Positions 9,574-18,116 of a stretch of DNA of 54,482 bases are shown piece after piece. The stretch spans positions 1-54,482 of the forward strand of contig NZ_FQZG01000024.1 of assembly GCF_900141915.1 (NCBI RefSeq). The letters run 5' to 3'. Below the pieces are notes generated by a model. The model searched no databases. It was not told the origin of the DNA and worked only from the letters and a program-made list of their open reading frames with translations. The DNA comes from Tessaracoccus bendigoensis DSM 12906 (GTDB taxonomy: Bacteria > Actinomycetota > Actinomycetes > Propionibacteriales > Propionibacteriaceae). The first letter of the stretch is position 1, and each line of letters begins with the position of its first letter. A program made the translations under genes and the position numbers.

Positions 9574-11250
9574 GTGGCTGAGATGTTTGACCAGACGTTC
9601 GATGTCGTCGTTGTCGGATCGGGTGGGGCCGCGATGGCCACCGCCTTGGGCGCCGTCGATGAGCACCTTGATGTTGTGATGCTGGAGAGCACGGACAAGT
9701 GGGGTGGCAGCACCGCCATGTCCGGTGGCGGCTTGTGGCTGCCGAACAACCCGTTGATGCGGCGCGAGCGGGTGGCCGACTCGCGCGAGGCGGCGCTTGC
9801 CTACATGGAGGCGTCCATCGGAGACGTCGGACGGTCGACGTCTCGGGCGCGCAAGGAGGCGTTCGTCGACTCGGTGGAGGACTTCGTCACCACCGCGGAG
9901 CGCTACGGCGTGGAGTTCGTCCGGGCGGGCGAGTATCCCGACTACTACCCGGAACTGCCCGGCGGGCGGATCGGCCGCGCAGTGGAGGTCAAGCCGCTGG
10001 ACTCGAAGAAGTTGGGGGAGTGGTACAAGACGCTGCGTCTCACCGCGCCGCTGCCGATCAAGACCGACGACGTGTGGCTGATCCAGCGGGCGTGGTCGAC
10101 CTGGAGCGGTTTCAAGCGGGGCGCGGGTGTCGTGTTCCGGATGCTCGGGTTCGTCGGCACGGGGCGGCGCGGCGTCGGGATCGGTGCCGCGCTGGCCACG
10201 GCGATGTTCGTCGGCGCGGTCCAGGAGGGCGGCGCCAAGCTGTGGCTGAACTCACCGGCCGAGGAGCTGATCCTCGACGGCGACCGGGTCGTCGGTGTGC
10301 GGGTCACCCGCGACGGCCTCGTCCAGAACATCGGGGCCCGACGAGGCGTGATGCTCGCCGGTGGCGGCTTCGACCGCAACACCGAACTGCGTCAGCGCTA
10401 CCACGGGATCGACGGCGCCACCTCGGGCAACCCAGGCAACGTCGGCGGCGCGATCTCGCTCGGGCAGCGGGCAGGGGCGGCATTGGAACTGATGGACGAC
10501 GCCTGGTGGGGAGCCTCGGTGATCGGCGCCGACGGCGCGGACCCGGCATTCCTGGTCGGTGAGCGTTCGCTGCCCTACTCGATCATCGTCGATGCCTTGG
10601 GCGACCGGTTCGCCAACGAGGCCGAGTCGTACGTCGACCTCGGGCACCACATGCTGGAGCACGACCCCGACGGCGTCTACTGGCTGATCGGCGAGGCCCG
10701 CCACGCCCATCGGTACCTGCGCACCTATGCGCTGGACCCGCGCAACAACAAGGCGCTCGCGGACGAGGGGTCGATGGCGAAGGCGGCCACGCTGGAGGCT
10801 TTGGCGCGCAAGATCGGGATGGATCCTGCCAGGCTGCAGGACACCGTCGAGCGGTTCAATGGGTTCGCCAGGGCCGGGGTCGATGACGACTTCGGGCGTG
10901 GGAAGTCGGCCTATGACCGCTACTACGGCGACCCGTCGGTGGTGCCGAACCCGAACCTCGGCCCGCTGGAGAAGGGCCCGTTCAACGCGTACCGGATCGT
11001 GATCGGGGACCTCGGGACGAAGGGCGGGGTCCTGACCGATGAGCATGCCCGGGCCCTGCGCGAGGACGGTTCGGTCATCGAGGGGTTGTATGCGGCTGGC
11101 AACAACTCGGCCTCGGTGATGGGGCGCACGTATCCGGGCCCAGGCTCGACGATCGGGCCAGCGGCGGTGTTCGGGCTCAGGGGCGCGCGCCACATGGGAG
11201 GGCTGTCGGCCGAGCCCGTCGGTGCGGGCGCGGCCAGCGTCAGCGCCTGA
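9574..11250 (+). CDS. FAD-dependent 3-ketosteroid Delta1-dehydrogenase-like flavoprotein
   Basis: A 558-residue flavoprotein of the fumarate reductase/KstD superfamily. The dinucleotide-binding start is FDVVVVGSGGAAMATALG, followed by the flavin motif GGSTAMSGGGLWLPNN and the C-terminal AGNNSASVMGRTYPGPGSTI, which is characteristic of ketosteroid dehydrogenases. These enzymes desaturate ring A of 3-ketosteroids; related members act on other cyclic ketones. AGGAGGA sits immediately before GTG 9574; ATG 9583 is an alternative start. The divergent TetR gene and palindromic operator suggest substrate-induced expression. No other steroid-degradation genes lie nearby, so the exact substrate is uncertain. 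Confidence 0.82.
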   Translation: MAEMFDQTFDVVVVGSGGAAMATALGAVDEHLDVVMLESTDKWGGSTAMSGGGLWLPNNPLMRRERVADSREAALAYMEASIGDVGRSTSRARKEAFVDSVEDFVTTAERYGVEFVRAGEYPDYYPELPGGRIGRAVEVKPLDSKKLGEWYKTLRLTAPLPIKTDDVWLIQRAWSTWSGFKRGAGVVFRMLGFVGTGRRGVGIGAALATAMFVGAVQEGGAKLWLNSPAEELILDGDRVVGVRVTRDGLVQNIGARRGVMLAGGGFDRNTELRQRYHGIDGATSGNPGNVGGAISLGQRAGAALELMDDAWWGASVIGADGADPAFLVGERSLPYSIIVDALGDRFANEAESYVDLGHHMLEHDPDGVYWLIGEARHAHRYLRTYALDPRNNKALADEGSMAKAATLEALARKIGMDPARLQDTVERFNGFARAGVDDDFGRGKSAYDRYYGDPSVVPNPNLGPLEKGPFNAYRIVIGDLGTKGGVLTDEHARALREDGSVIEGLYAAGNNSASVMGRTYPGPGSTIGPAAVFGLRGARHMGGLSAEPVGAGAASVSA

Positions 11251-11270
11251 GGGGCGATCGCGGCTCCGGC

Positions 11271-11345
11271 GTGCACAGATCTCTCGATTTGCCCGGATGA
11301 GGCCGGTTTGAGGGGCCGCCTCGACGTATGCAGAGATTTGTGCAC
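11271..11345. repeat. Dispersed palindromic element A, copy 2 (75 bp)
   Basis: It starts with GTGCACAGATCTCT and ends with AGAGATTTGTGCAC. It is identical to copy 3 (22545-22619) except for one base near the right end, and shares ends and inner stem with copy 1 (5060-5132). It lies between the flavoprotein stop and the convergent higA stop. Confidence 0.82.
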
Positions 11346-11400
11346 GCCACCCCCGCGGGTCGAGTGCTTCGTGCGTCTCGCGGCTCTCGGCGTTCGGGCT

Positions 11401-11724
11401 CTACGCGGGTTCAACGACCAGGCGCAGCCGGTTGCCGGTGGCGCGCGCGATCCGGTTGAGCGTGGCCACGGTGGGCGTCTTACCTCCACGCTCCAAGTCG
11501 CTGATGAAGGGCTGCCGGGCACCCATTCGACGCGCCAGTTCGGCCTGGCTGATCCCGGCCTCGGTGCGCATCTTGTAGACCAGCTCGGCCAGCGCGATCT
11601 GGGTATCGGCGTCCGCGTCGGCGTCCGCGTACTCCTGGCGCTGCGCGTCGGTGTAGGAGGCGCTGACCTCGGCGCGGAGGTCGTCGAGGTCGACGTATCC
11701 GGTCGGGATGGTGGTGGTGCTCAT
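11401..11724 (-). CDS. higA: HigA-type XRE antitoxin
   Basis: A 107-residue protein with a C-terminal helix-turn-helix (MRTEAGISQAELARRMGA, then FISDLERGGKTPTVATLNRIA) and an N-terminal acidic part containing the repeat DADADAD. Its start overlaps the stop of the upstream RelE-type toxin by 4 bp. Toxin first, antitoxin second is the HigBA order. It should neutralise the toxin and repress the shared promoter at 12084-12113. Confidence 0.85.
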   Translation of the reverse strand: MSTTTIPTGYVDLDDLRAEVSASYTDAQRQEYADADADADTQIALAELVYKMRTEAGISQAELARRMGARQPFISDLERGGKTPTVATLNRIARATGNRLRLVVEPA

Positions 11725-12062
11725 GACTCGATCTCCTTCTCGTAGTCGGCCTTCGCCTGCCTGGCTCGGGTCACTTCCTGTCGCTCGTTGTTCTTGGTCT
11801 TGCGGAAGGTCGTCAGCGTGATGATCCTCTGCTGCGGCTGGAACGTGTAGGTGATCCGCTGGGCGATGGTGGCCTGCTGGATCGAGAACCGCAGCTCGAA
11901 CAGGCCATCGCCCAGGGACTTGCTGTGCGGCATCCGCAGCTGGTTGCCCAAAGCCCGGAGCATGTCGAGCATCTTGTCGACCAGCCGACGATCCGCCGGC
12001 TTCAATCCTCGATACCAGTCCGCGACCTCGGGCGAGACGATGACGGTCCAGGCATCTCCCAC
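11721..12062 (-). CDS. higB: HigB/RelE-type mRNA-interferase toxin
   Basis: A 113-residue RelE-fold protein. Recognisable segments are WTVIVSPEVADWYRGL, SKSLGDGLFELRFSIQQ and ITYTFQPQQRIITLTTFRKT, ending in a Lys/Glu-rich helix (ARQAKADYEKEIES). This matches the phage-derived Gp49/HigB branch, which cleaves mRNA on the ribosome. It is the first gene of the pair and is followed by higA with an ATGA overlap. The promoter directly upstream has two ACACAAG repeats. Confidence 0.87.
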   Translation of the reverse strand: MGDAWTVIVSPEVADWYRGLKPADRRLVDKMLDMLRALGNQLRMPHSKSLGDGLFELRFSIQQATIAQRITYTFQPQQRIITLTTFRKTKNNERQEVTRARQAKADYEKEIES

Positions 12063-12083
12063 GACCTATCCTCCACGACCCGA

Positions 12084-12113
12084 ACTATACACAAGCGTAG
12101 ATATTCACACAAG
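12084..12113 (-). promoter_or_regulatory. higBA promoter with repeated ACACAAG sites
   Basis: On the minus strand a -35 TTGTGT (12112-12107) and a -10 TATAGT (12089-12084) are separated by exactly 17 bp, 22 bp upstream of the toxin ATG. Two ACACAAG heptamers (plus strand, 12089-12095 and 12107-12113) repeat with an 18-bp period across the promoter. They are plausible HigA binding sites. Confidence 0.7.
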
Positions 12114-12258
12114 TATATATGGGACGTGGTGAGCGGACGAGAAGCTGCTGGCCTGGTCGGCGCTGTACTCGATCGCTCCGACCCATGTGCCTGTGATCCA
12201 CGAGCAGGCGCCCCAGCTCGGCCGCGTGCTCGACCTCGGTCGATGGGTCCGGACGTGG

Positions 12259-12292
12259 CTTCGCCGGACGGTGAGGGCACCGTCCGGCGAAG
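12259..12292. terminator. Strong hairpin terminator after the DUF4342 gene
   Basis: Perfect 15-bp arms CTTCGCCGGACGGTG / CACCGTCCGGCGAAG with a 4-nt loop, ending 12 bp past the stop of the leftward DUF4342 gene. There is no T-run, as is usual in actinobacteria. The 140 bp between this hairpin and the higBA promoter hold no ORF that I trust. Confidence 0.75.
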
Positions 12293-12303
12293 TGGCGTGG
12301 GGG

Positions 12304-12582
12304 TCAGTCTTCGGTGTCGTCGGTCTCGCGTTCGACGACCAGGGTGACCTTTGAGACGACGGCGGCGATGGCTCCGATGGCGATGAGGGCCGGCGCCATC
12401 GCGGCGGTCAGGACGGTGATGACAACACCGGCCTGCAGCGGGATTTCAATGAGGGTGGTGCCGTCGTCGCGGTTGAGGATGATGCGGCGCACGTTGCCTT
12501 CGTGAATGAGTTCACGGACCTTGGACAACAGGTTCTCCCCGTCGACTTCGTAGCGTTCGGTGGTGGTGTGCTTCTCGGTCAT
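12304..12582 (-). CDS. DUF4342 family protein
   Basis: A 92-residue protein that is nearly all one DUF4342 domain: ENLLSKVRELIHEGNVRRII followed by a beta strand (TTLIEIPLQAG), a hydrophobic helix pair rich in Ala/Ile and a charged VVERETDDTED tail. In other bacteria the family sits near stress or envelope genes; its function is unknown. The hydrophobic centre suggests membrane contact. It is divergent from the DUF1269-like protein across a 278-bp gap. Part of this gene is duplicated at about 7575-7593. Confidence 0.8.
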   Translation of the reverse strand: MTEKHTTTERYEVDGENLLSKVRELIHEGNVRRIILNRDDGTTLIEIPLQAGVVITVLTAAMAPALIAIGAIAAVVSKVTLVVERETDDTED

Positions 12583-12704
12583 TTCTGGAACTTCCTATTC
12601 GTGTGATGTTGGTGGCGATTTGCCTTTGTCTGCGACTTGCTGACGGTGTCAATTCTTCTCCGGGTTTGGGGTTGGGCCATCGCCTGTCGGGTCCGTTTGC
12701 GGAT

Positions 12705-12751
12705 ACCGCGGACGTGGTACGAGCGAGCTGTTCCACTACGTCGTCCGCGGT
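12705..12751. promoter_or_regulatory. Inverted repeat in the DUF4342 / DUF1269 divergent gap
   Basis: Ten-base arms ACCGCGGACG (12705-12714) and CGTCCGCGGT (12742-12751) are perfectly complementary, 27 bp apart. They lie between two divergent stress-type genes and 660 bp upstream of a two-component pair. It could be a regulator site or a structured leader. The rest of 12583-12860 shows only the AGGAAA ribosome site for the next gene. Confidence 0.4.
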
Positions 12752-12860
12752 GGTGGAAATGGTGCCCCGAGGTGATGTGCTGACTGGGAGAAGCGGGAAG
12801 GATTGTGGCATCGGGTTGGTGATCCGCACCGGCCGATCAGAGTGAACAGGAAATGCAGAA

Positions 12861-13385
12861 ATGAACGAATACGCTGACGATTTCAATGCCACGGGTACGC
12901 GCCGGATCCTGGCTGCGGCCTTCCCTACTCCAGACGGTGGTGCTCGGGCTGCGGTCGGGCTGGTCGGCGCTCTCCCGGGTCGTGTTGGCAATACGGCGGT
13001 TCTTCACGTCGAGCCCAATGGCGACCCGAAGTTCGTCGAGACCAAGGATTGGGGCGGTGGCCGTGGAGCGCTGGTGGGTGGGCTGGTCGGGATCATCGGT
13101 GGCCCGTTGGGGATGCTCGCGGGCAGCGGGATCGGGGCCGTAGCCGCGAAGTTGCACGACAACGGCTTCCGGGATGCCCAGTTGCGCAGGCTGGCTGGTT
13201 CGTTGGAGCCGAACGGTTCGGCGGTCGTGCTGGAACTCGACGGCGGCGTCGTGGGTGAGGCGCAGGGGATCGTCGAGTCTCTTGGTGCCTGGAGGGTTGT
13301 GGTGGAGCCGGCGGGCGGGGACGTTTCGGACCTGTTCCGGGAGCTTCGGGTCTACGAGTCTGAGGCTGAGTCGGTGAGGTCGTAG
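12861..13385 (+). CDS. DUF1269-like glycine-zipper membrane-associated protein
   Basis: A 174-residue protein. After an alpha/beta start (RILAAAFPTPDGGARAAVGL) it has a Gly-rich hydrophobic stretch, GGGRGALVGGLVGIIGGPLG then MLAGSGIGAVAAKLHDNGF, typical of the glycine-zipper DUF1269 family, and a C-terminal GSAVVLELDGG strand. DUF1269 proteins are often stress-induced and of unknown function. ATG 12861 follows GGAAATGCAGAA. It precedes the histidine kinase by 28 bp in the same direction, so it may be part of that operon or sensed through it. Confidence 0.72.
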   Translation: MNEYADDFNATGTRRILAAAFPTPDGGARAAVGLVGALPGRVGNTAVLHVEPNGDPKFVETKDWGGGRGALVGGLVGIIGGPLGMLAGSGIGAVAAKLHDNGFRDAQLRRLAGSLEPNGSAVVLELDGGVVGEAQGIVESLGAWRVVVEPAGGDVSDLFRELRVYESEAESVRS

Positions 13386-13413
13386 CCGCCGACGGCAAAG
13401 GTAAGGAGCCGAA

Positions 13414-14649
13414 ATGCCGCCTCAATTGACCTGCCGCCGCCCCGTCGAGGGGTCGGAATGGAAGACTGGCCGGGTGACCTCAGCCGAGCGTGCCATACGA
13501 CGGGTTGGGCGGCGGCTTCCTGCCCTGACACCGTCGCGGGACCACCTGCTGGAATGGACGGTCGTCGCGGTGATCGCGGTGGCCTCGATCACCGGCATCG
13601 TGACTCAGATCGTTGCGGAAACGCCACTGCTGGGCTGGGTCCCCCTGGCGGTGACGCTCGGCGGGTTCACGCTCAGCTCCTGGATGCGGTGGCCAGGGAT
13701 CGTGCTGGCCGCGTGTGGGCCGCTCGTTGGCGGTGTGCTTGGGCCTGAACCGGTGCTCGTGTGGACCCTGACGGTGTTCGCCGCGTTCCTGTGGTGTCTG
13801 CGTGGGGCGTCGGGTTTGGTGGTCGCCCCGTTGGTCGGGGTGGCGAACTATCTGGCGTTCCTGATCGATGGGCAGCAAGACTGGACCGATCAGTTGGCGC
13901 TGATCGCCCTGTCTGTCACCGTCGCCGCGGCCGCGGCCGGAAGCGCCATCGCTGCCCGGCGCCAGTTTCTCGCCGAGGCCCGGCAGCGCCTCGTCGAGGC
14001 GAGGTTGACGCGCGACGCGGAGATCGAACGCCGCATCAGCGAGGAGCGGCTGCGTATCGCCCGCGACCTGCACGACATGGTCGGCCACGAGACGGCGGTG
14101 GTGAACATGCACCTGGGCGCGGCGGAGGTCCACCTGCCAGAGGGGGCCGACCGGTCCCGCGCCGATCTGGAGGCAGCGCGTCGCGGTGTCCAGGCGGTGA
14201 TCCGTGAGACGCACCAGATCCTCGACATCCTGCGGCTGACCCCCGGCGATGACGCGACGGCCCCGAACGCGGACTTCGACCACCTGGCCGGGCTCATCGG
14301 CTCGTATCGGGAGCTCGGGGTGGGCGTCGATGCGCACCTGGATCCGGCTCCGGTCGGGCTGGCGCCCGAGGTGAGTGCCGCGACCTACCGGGTGGTACAG
14401 GAGGGCCTCACCAACGCGCAGAAGCATGGGACCGGGCCGGTCAGCATCACCGTCCGAGGGAGCGAAGACGAGATTCGGATCACCGTGTCGAACTCGGTGC
14501 GGGCACTCCGTGAGCCGAGCGAGGGTGGCTATGGTCTGATTGGGATGCGCGAACGCGTGGCTTCCGTCGGCGGCACGTTGGAGGTCGGCCTGGTCGGGCG
14601 CATGTTCACAGTGCGGGCGACAATGAGAACGAACGGACGAAGAACATGA
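13414..14649 (+). CDS. NarL-type sensor histidine kinase (HisKA_3)
   Basis: A 411-residue kinase with an N-terminal block of about five or six membrane segments (VVAVIAVASITGIVTQIV onward), a short coiled linker, the HisKA_3 phosphoacceptor helix RIARDLHDMVGHETAVVNM and a HATPase domain (VVQEGLTNAQKHGTG as N-box, GGYGLIGMRERV as G-box). AAGGAG lies 7 nt before ATG 13414. The sensor part is membrane-embedded with no large outside loop, so it probably senses membrane or internal stress. The response regulator follows with a 4-bp overlap. A broken copy of part of this gene lies at 7605-7735. Confidence 0.9.
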   Translation: MPPQLTCRRPVEGSEWKTGRVTSAERAIRRVGRRLPALTPSRDHLLEWTVVAVIAVASITGIVTQIVAETPLLGWVPLAVTLGGFTLSSWMRWPGIVLAACGPLVGGVLGPEPVLVWTLTVFAAFLWCLRGASGLVVAPLVGVANYLAFLIDGQQDWTDQLALIALSVTVAAAAAGSAIAARRQFLAEARQRLVEARLTRDAEIERRISEERLRIARDLHDMVGHETAVVNMHLGAAEVHLPEGADRSRADLEAARRGVQAVIRETHQILDILRLTPGDDATAPNADFDHLAGLIGSYRELGVGVDAHLDPAPVGLAPEVSAATYRVVQEGLTNAQKHGTGPVSITVRGSEDEIRITVSNSVRALREPSEGGYGLIGMRERVASVGGTLEVGLVGRMFTVRATMRTNGRRT

Positions 14650-15311
14650 CGATCAAGGTTGCGATAGTCGACGACCAGGACATGATCCGGGTTGGGTTGC
14701 GCACGATCCTGGAGGCCCAACCCGGGTTGGAGGTGGTCGCCGAGGCCGGGGACGGGTTGTCTGCCGTCAGGCTGATCGACACTGGCGAGATCGATGTGAT
14801 CTTGATGGACATCCGGATGCCGGGCATCGACGGCGTCGAGGCGATCCGTCGGATCCGCGCGGCTCATGGCTCGGAGGCTCCCAGGATCATCATCCTGACG
14901 ACGTTCGACCAGGACGAGTACGTGCTGTCCGGGCTGCGGGCCGGCGCCAACGGGTTCCTGAGCAAGGGTGTGTCCCCAACGGATCTCGCCGACGCGATCC
15001 GTGACGTCGTCGCCGGGGGAGGGGCTTTGTCGGCGGCGGCCACTGCGACCCTGATCGGGAGCTTCACCGATCAACTGATCGTTCCCACCGACCCGAAGAT
15101 GGTGGATCTCTTCGGGCAGCTCACTGCCCGGGAACGCGAGATCGTCGAGGCCATCGTCGCCGGTGGTGGGTACAACGAGATCGCCAAGGAGTTGTTCCTT
15201 TCGCCGCACACCGTCAAGACCCACGCGAACCGGGCGATGACCAAGGTCGGGGCCCATGATCGGGCACAGTTGGTGAGCTACGCCTACCGGGCCGGTTTCG
15301 GCACGCGGTAG
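14646..15311 (+). CDS. NarL/LuxR-type response regulator
   Basis: A 221-residue regulator with receiver and DNA-binding domains. The receiver shows the acidic pocket (AIVDDQDMIR), the phosphorylated Asp in VILMDIRMPG, the Thr in ILTTFDQDEYV and the Lys in FLSKGVSP. The C-terminal LuxR helix-turn-helix is LTAREREIVEAIVAGG and NEIAKELFLSPHTVKTHANR. Its ATG overlaps the kinase stop. It is the partner of the upstream kinase and probably controls the adjacent DUF1269/DUF4342 genes. Confidence 0.92.
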   Translation: MTIKVAIVDDQDMIRVGLRTILEAQPGLEVVAEAGDGLSAVRLIDTGEIDVILMDIRMPGIDGVEAIRRIRAAHGSEAPRIIILTTFDQDEYVLSGLRAGANGFLSKGVSPTDLADAIRDVVAGGGALSAAATATLIGSFTDQLIVPTDPKMVDLFGQLTAREREIVEAIVAGGGYNEIAKELFLSPHTVKTHANRAMTKVGAHDRAQLVSYAYRAGFGTR

Positions 15312-15695
15312 TTGACGAGGTTGTGTACCCACGGTTGACAGCTTCGACGGCCTGGAAGACCTCGACCAGCTCCTCTATCAGGGACCGGTCCGGGCTGCGG
15401 ATACGGCTCAGCGAATCGCCTCCCGCCTGAGCACGCCGCACATAGTCGAGACATGGATCTCCGCGTCCCACGAAAGCAATCACGCCCGCATTGGTCAGCC
15501 GACCTCCTGGGGACACCACATTGAGCCACCTCAACAAGCCACGGTCGGTATCTGCAGCCAACTCCGCCGAATGCTCCTCCTTGAGGTCCACATACTGCCT
15601 CTCCACAGCGTGATCGGTGGACCTTCCGTCGGACAGAGCCGCAAGGTGTCCTGCACTTCAGTTTGGATCGGATCGGCGCCGAAAAGTATGGGCAT
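15312..15695 (-). pseudogene. AlbA_2/Schlafen-type ATP-binding protein, truncated and frameshifted
   Basis: ATG 15695 (behind GAGAGGTGGAGG) begins MPILFGADPIQTEVQDTLR. After a frame change near 15610 the product continues as ERQYVDLKEEHSAE...GLLRWLNVVSPGG...LTNAGVIAFVG. These are the LKEE and LTNAG blocks of AlbA_2 divergent-AAA proteins, in which the family would normally continue for several hundred residues. Here the reading frame runs into the 3' end of the response-regulator gene and the rest is missing. Only the N-terminal third of a once larger gene remains. Confidence 0.6.
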
Positions 15696-16176
15696 TACCT
15701 CCACCTCTCCGCGATCATAATCTCCGATGTCTCAAACTTATTTTCAGATGGGACCGCGTTCACGTCCTCATAGGAATAGGAGTCCGAGTCCGCCTTGAGG
15801 ACGCTCAGTTGGTGGCACAGGGGTGAGGGTTGCACCAGCGAACACCTACGCCCCAGCTGGCCACGCCCCCGTTCGGGCCGGACATGGCCGCCAGGCGGCC
15901 GCCCACAGATCCGTGCCTTCGGCAGGCAACTGAAGAAGCGAAAAGGAAGCGAGCGGCCTCTGTGTCAGAACCTGATCGCCGCCGTGAGGAACGAGCCCCA
16001 CCGGCCAGGCAAGAGCCCATCCCCGACGGGGACCTTGCCTGCCCGCCAGGGCATCAGCCGATCTACGTGCTCATGGTCGTGACATCACGGATCTGCCGTC
16101 GCGTTGGCCTGCGATGTGTCTGATTCGCACCGTGCTAATTAACTGATTCAGATCGGGCTTCTTGTATGGTTCGCGC
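15696..16176. other. Gene-poor stretch with lower-GC debris
   Basis: No convincing gene. The first 100 bp are clearly less GC-rich than the surroundings. On the minus strand they end an ORF tail that stops just before the AlbA_2 start, so it may be the remains of an upstream partner gene. A 97-codon plus-strand ORF (15830-16123) is Arg/Pro-rich and unlike a protein. Just before the next gene a TATGGT hexamer ends 6 nt from ATG 16177, which fits a leaderless promoter. Confidence 0.4.
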
Positions 16177-17448
16177 ATGGAGTATGCGCGCCGGATTCTG
16201 GATGACGAGTTGGATGAGCTGTTCGGGCAGGTTCCGGCCATCGCGATCGACGGACCCAAGGGGGTGGGGAAGACCACGACCGCTGAGCAGCGGGTCGCCG
16301 CAGTGGTGCGGTTGGACTCGAAGGCTATTCGTGAGTCGATCGCCGCCGAGCCGGAGCAGGTGTTGGCGCGTGGGCGCTCGCTGCTGATTGACGAGTGGCA
16401 GAAGGTTCCCGAGGTGTGGGACGTCGTGCGCCGTGCGGTGGATGCTGATCCTACGGGCGGGCAGTTCCTGCTGGTCGGCAGCGCCTCCCCGGCGTCGGGG
16501 GCAACGGCGCATTCTGGGGCTGGTCGGATCGGTCGGTTGCGGATGCGTCCGATGACCTTGTCCGAGCGTGGAGTGATGCAGCCCACGGTCAGCTTGCGGG
16601 GGCTGCTGGGTGGAGGTCGCGGGCCGCTGGCCGGGTCGTGCCCGCTGACTTTGAGCGACTACGTGGAGGAGATCGTCGCGTCGGGTTTCCCGGCGATGCG
16701 GCCACTGGTGGGGCGGTCGCGGCGGTTCCAGCTCGACTCCTACCTTCGGAATGCGGTTGATCGTGACGTTCCGGAACAGGGGCTGGCGGTGCGGAAGCCT
16801 GAGGCGATGTTGGCGTGGCTGCGTGCCTACGCTGCGGCGACGGCGACCACTGCCAGCTATGCGCAGATCCTGGATGCCGCCACACCGGGGCAGGGCGACA
16901 AGCCGGCCCGCTCCACGTCGATCGCCTACCGTGACGTGTTGTCCAGTTTGTGGCTGCTGGACCCGGTGCCGGCGTGGGCGCCGACCGGGAGTCTGTTGAC
17001 CCGGCTGGGGCAGACGCCCAAGCATCATCTGGCAGATCCGGCGCTTGCCGCGCGGCTCCTCGGCCTCAGCCGTGATGCCCTGCTCGATGGCGTTGGCACG
17101 TCGGTGGGTCCACAAGCGGGCAGCGTTCTGGGTCACCTGTTCGAGTCGTTGGTGACCTTGTGTGTCCGGGTCCCGGCGCAGGCGGCGGAAGCCACCGTGG
17201 GTCACTTGCGTACCCGCAACGGTGACCACGAAGTCGATCTGGTCGTCGTCCGCGACGATGGCCGGGCCCTCGCGGTCGAGACCAAACTGGCCAACACCGT
17301 CACCGACCAGGACACCAAGCACCTCCACTGGCTGGCCGACCGCATGGGCGACAAACTGTTAGACGCAGTCGTGATCAACACCGGGCCAAACGCCTACCGG
17401 CGTCCCGACGGCATCGCTGTGGTCCCCCTTGGACTCCTCGCACCGTGA
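16177..17448 (+). CDS. DUF4143-type AAA ATPase
   Basis: A 423-residue P-loop ATPase. Walker A is IDGPKGVGKTTTAEQ at about residues 23-37 and Walker B is SLLIDEWQKVPEVW. Sensor-like LLVGSASP and RLRMRPMTLSERG follow. The C-terminal DUF4143 part carries a PD-(D/E)XK-like core (NGDHEVDLVVVRDDGRALAVETK), as is usual for this family. Such proteins are common in accessory regions. Their role is undefined, though a link to nucleic acids or toxin-antitoxin-like behaviour is suspected. ATG 16177 is preferred over the upstream in-frame TTG at 16162. It is flanked by pseudogenes on both sides, so it looks like an acquired cassette. Confidence 0.85.
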   Translation: MEYARRILDDELDELFGQVPAIAIDGPKGVGKTTTAEQRVAAVVRLDSKAIRESIAAEPEQVLARGRSLLIDEWQKVPEVWDVVRRAVDADPTGGQFLLVGSASPASGATAHSGAGRIGRLRMRPMTLSERGVMQPTVSLRGLLGGGRGPLAGSCPLTLSDYVEEIVASGFPAMRPLVGRSRRFQLDSYLRNAVDRDVPEQGLAVRKPEAMLAWLRAYAAATATTASYAQILDAATPGQGDKPARSTSIAYRDVLSSLWLLDPVPAWAPTGSLLTRLGQTPKHHLADPALAARLLGLSRDALLDGVGTSVGPQAGSVLGHLFESLVTLCVRVPAQAAEATVGHLRTRNGDHEVDLVVVRDDGRALAVETKLANTVTDQDTKHLHWLADRMGDKLLDAVVINTGPNAYRRPDGIAVVPLGLLAP

Positions 17449-17977
17449 CTGCGTATTGCGCCGAGTGAGAGCCGGTGTTCCGTTGACGGGTGAGCTTGAC
17501 CCGTACTGTAAGCCCCCGGAACCTCTCGCGCAGCAAGCCGTGATGGCCCAAAACGTCGCCCCTCTTCGCCTCATCCACCAGCACGCCCAAGTCAGCGTCA
17601 TCCAAGGCAAGGACGAAACCGCGATCATCTTTGGCCGCATCACGGCAAGACGCCAGCACCTTCTGCTTGTCTTCCATCGCCTGATAGATCAACAGGCCGA
17701 CCTTGCCCCGCGACGGCGAGAATCGCCCGGTGATCTGGTCATACTCCGGGTTCGCCAAGGGACGCTCGTAGTTCTTCGCCTCGACAACGACATTTGCGGC
17801 TGCGTAGTTGCGTGCGAGCCACAGGAAGAATCCATCCTTTGCCACGTTGGTGTACGAGATATCGATCCTCTTTCGTCCATCGTGGATCTTCTCTTGTGGG
17901 AGCGGAGCGACCAGCGCCGGATAAAGCGTGGCGTTCAGGAGAGCCTCAATCGCGGCGGGCGAATCGAGGGAGGTCAT
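17449..17977 (-). pseudogene. PD-(D/E)XK nuclease-like protein fragment
   Basis: The minus strand reads ATLYPALVAPLPQEKIHDG, KRIDISYTNVAKDGFF, VVVEAKNYERPLANPEYDQ, GRFSPSRGKVGLLIY and ALDDADLGVLVDE. The Asp of RIDI and the E-x-K of VEAKNY look like a PD-(D/E)XK nuclease core. The N-terminus is cut at a junction with a GH3 fragment on the other strand, and the C-terminus loses its own stop and runs through the end of the DUF4143 gene (frame closes at 17375). Only the nuclease core of a larger protein seems to survive. The parent family is not identified with certainty. Confidence 0.55.
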
Positions 17978-18116
17978 CTTCGAGCTGGGGCCGGACCAGT
18001 TGCGCTATTGGAGCGACGTGACCCGGGCCTGGGTGCAGGACGCCACCGTCGTCGACGTGTTCGTCGGTCGAGACTCGGCCTGCCTCCTGACTGCGAGCGT
18101 GGAGATCACCGGCTGA
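17940..18116 (+). pseudogene. C-terminal fragment of a GH3 beta-glucosidase
   Basis: The plus strand encodes AGESREVIFELGPDQLRYWS, then WVQDATVVDVFVGRDSA and LLTASVEITG before a stop at 18116. This is the fibronectin-III-like C-terminal domain of GH3 glycosidases (compare ATEVVRIEIPVASL and EPGEFELRVGPSS in the intact gene at 22697-24970). Everything before it is missing and replaced by the nuclease fragment on the opposite strand. The following 18117-18352 holds no gene I can support. Confidence 0.65.

Noticed and set aside
15830..16123. 97-codon plus-strand ORF in the gene-poor gap
   Set aside because: Arg/Pro-rich composition, poor start context and no similarity that I can recognise.
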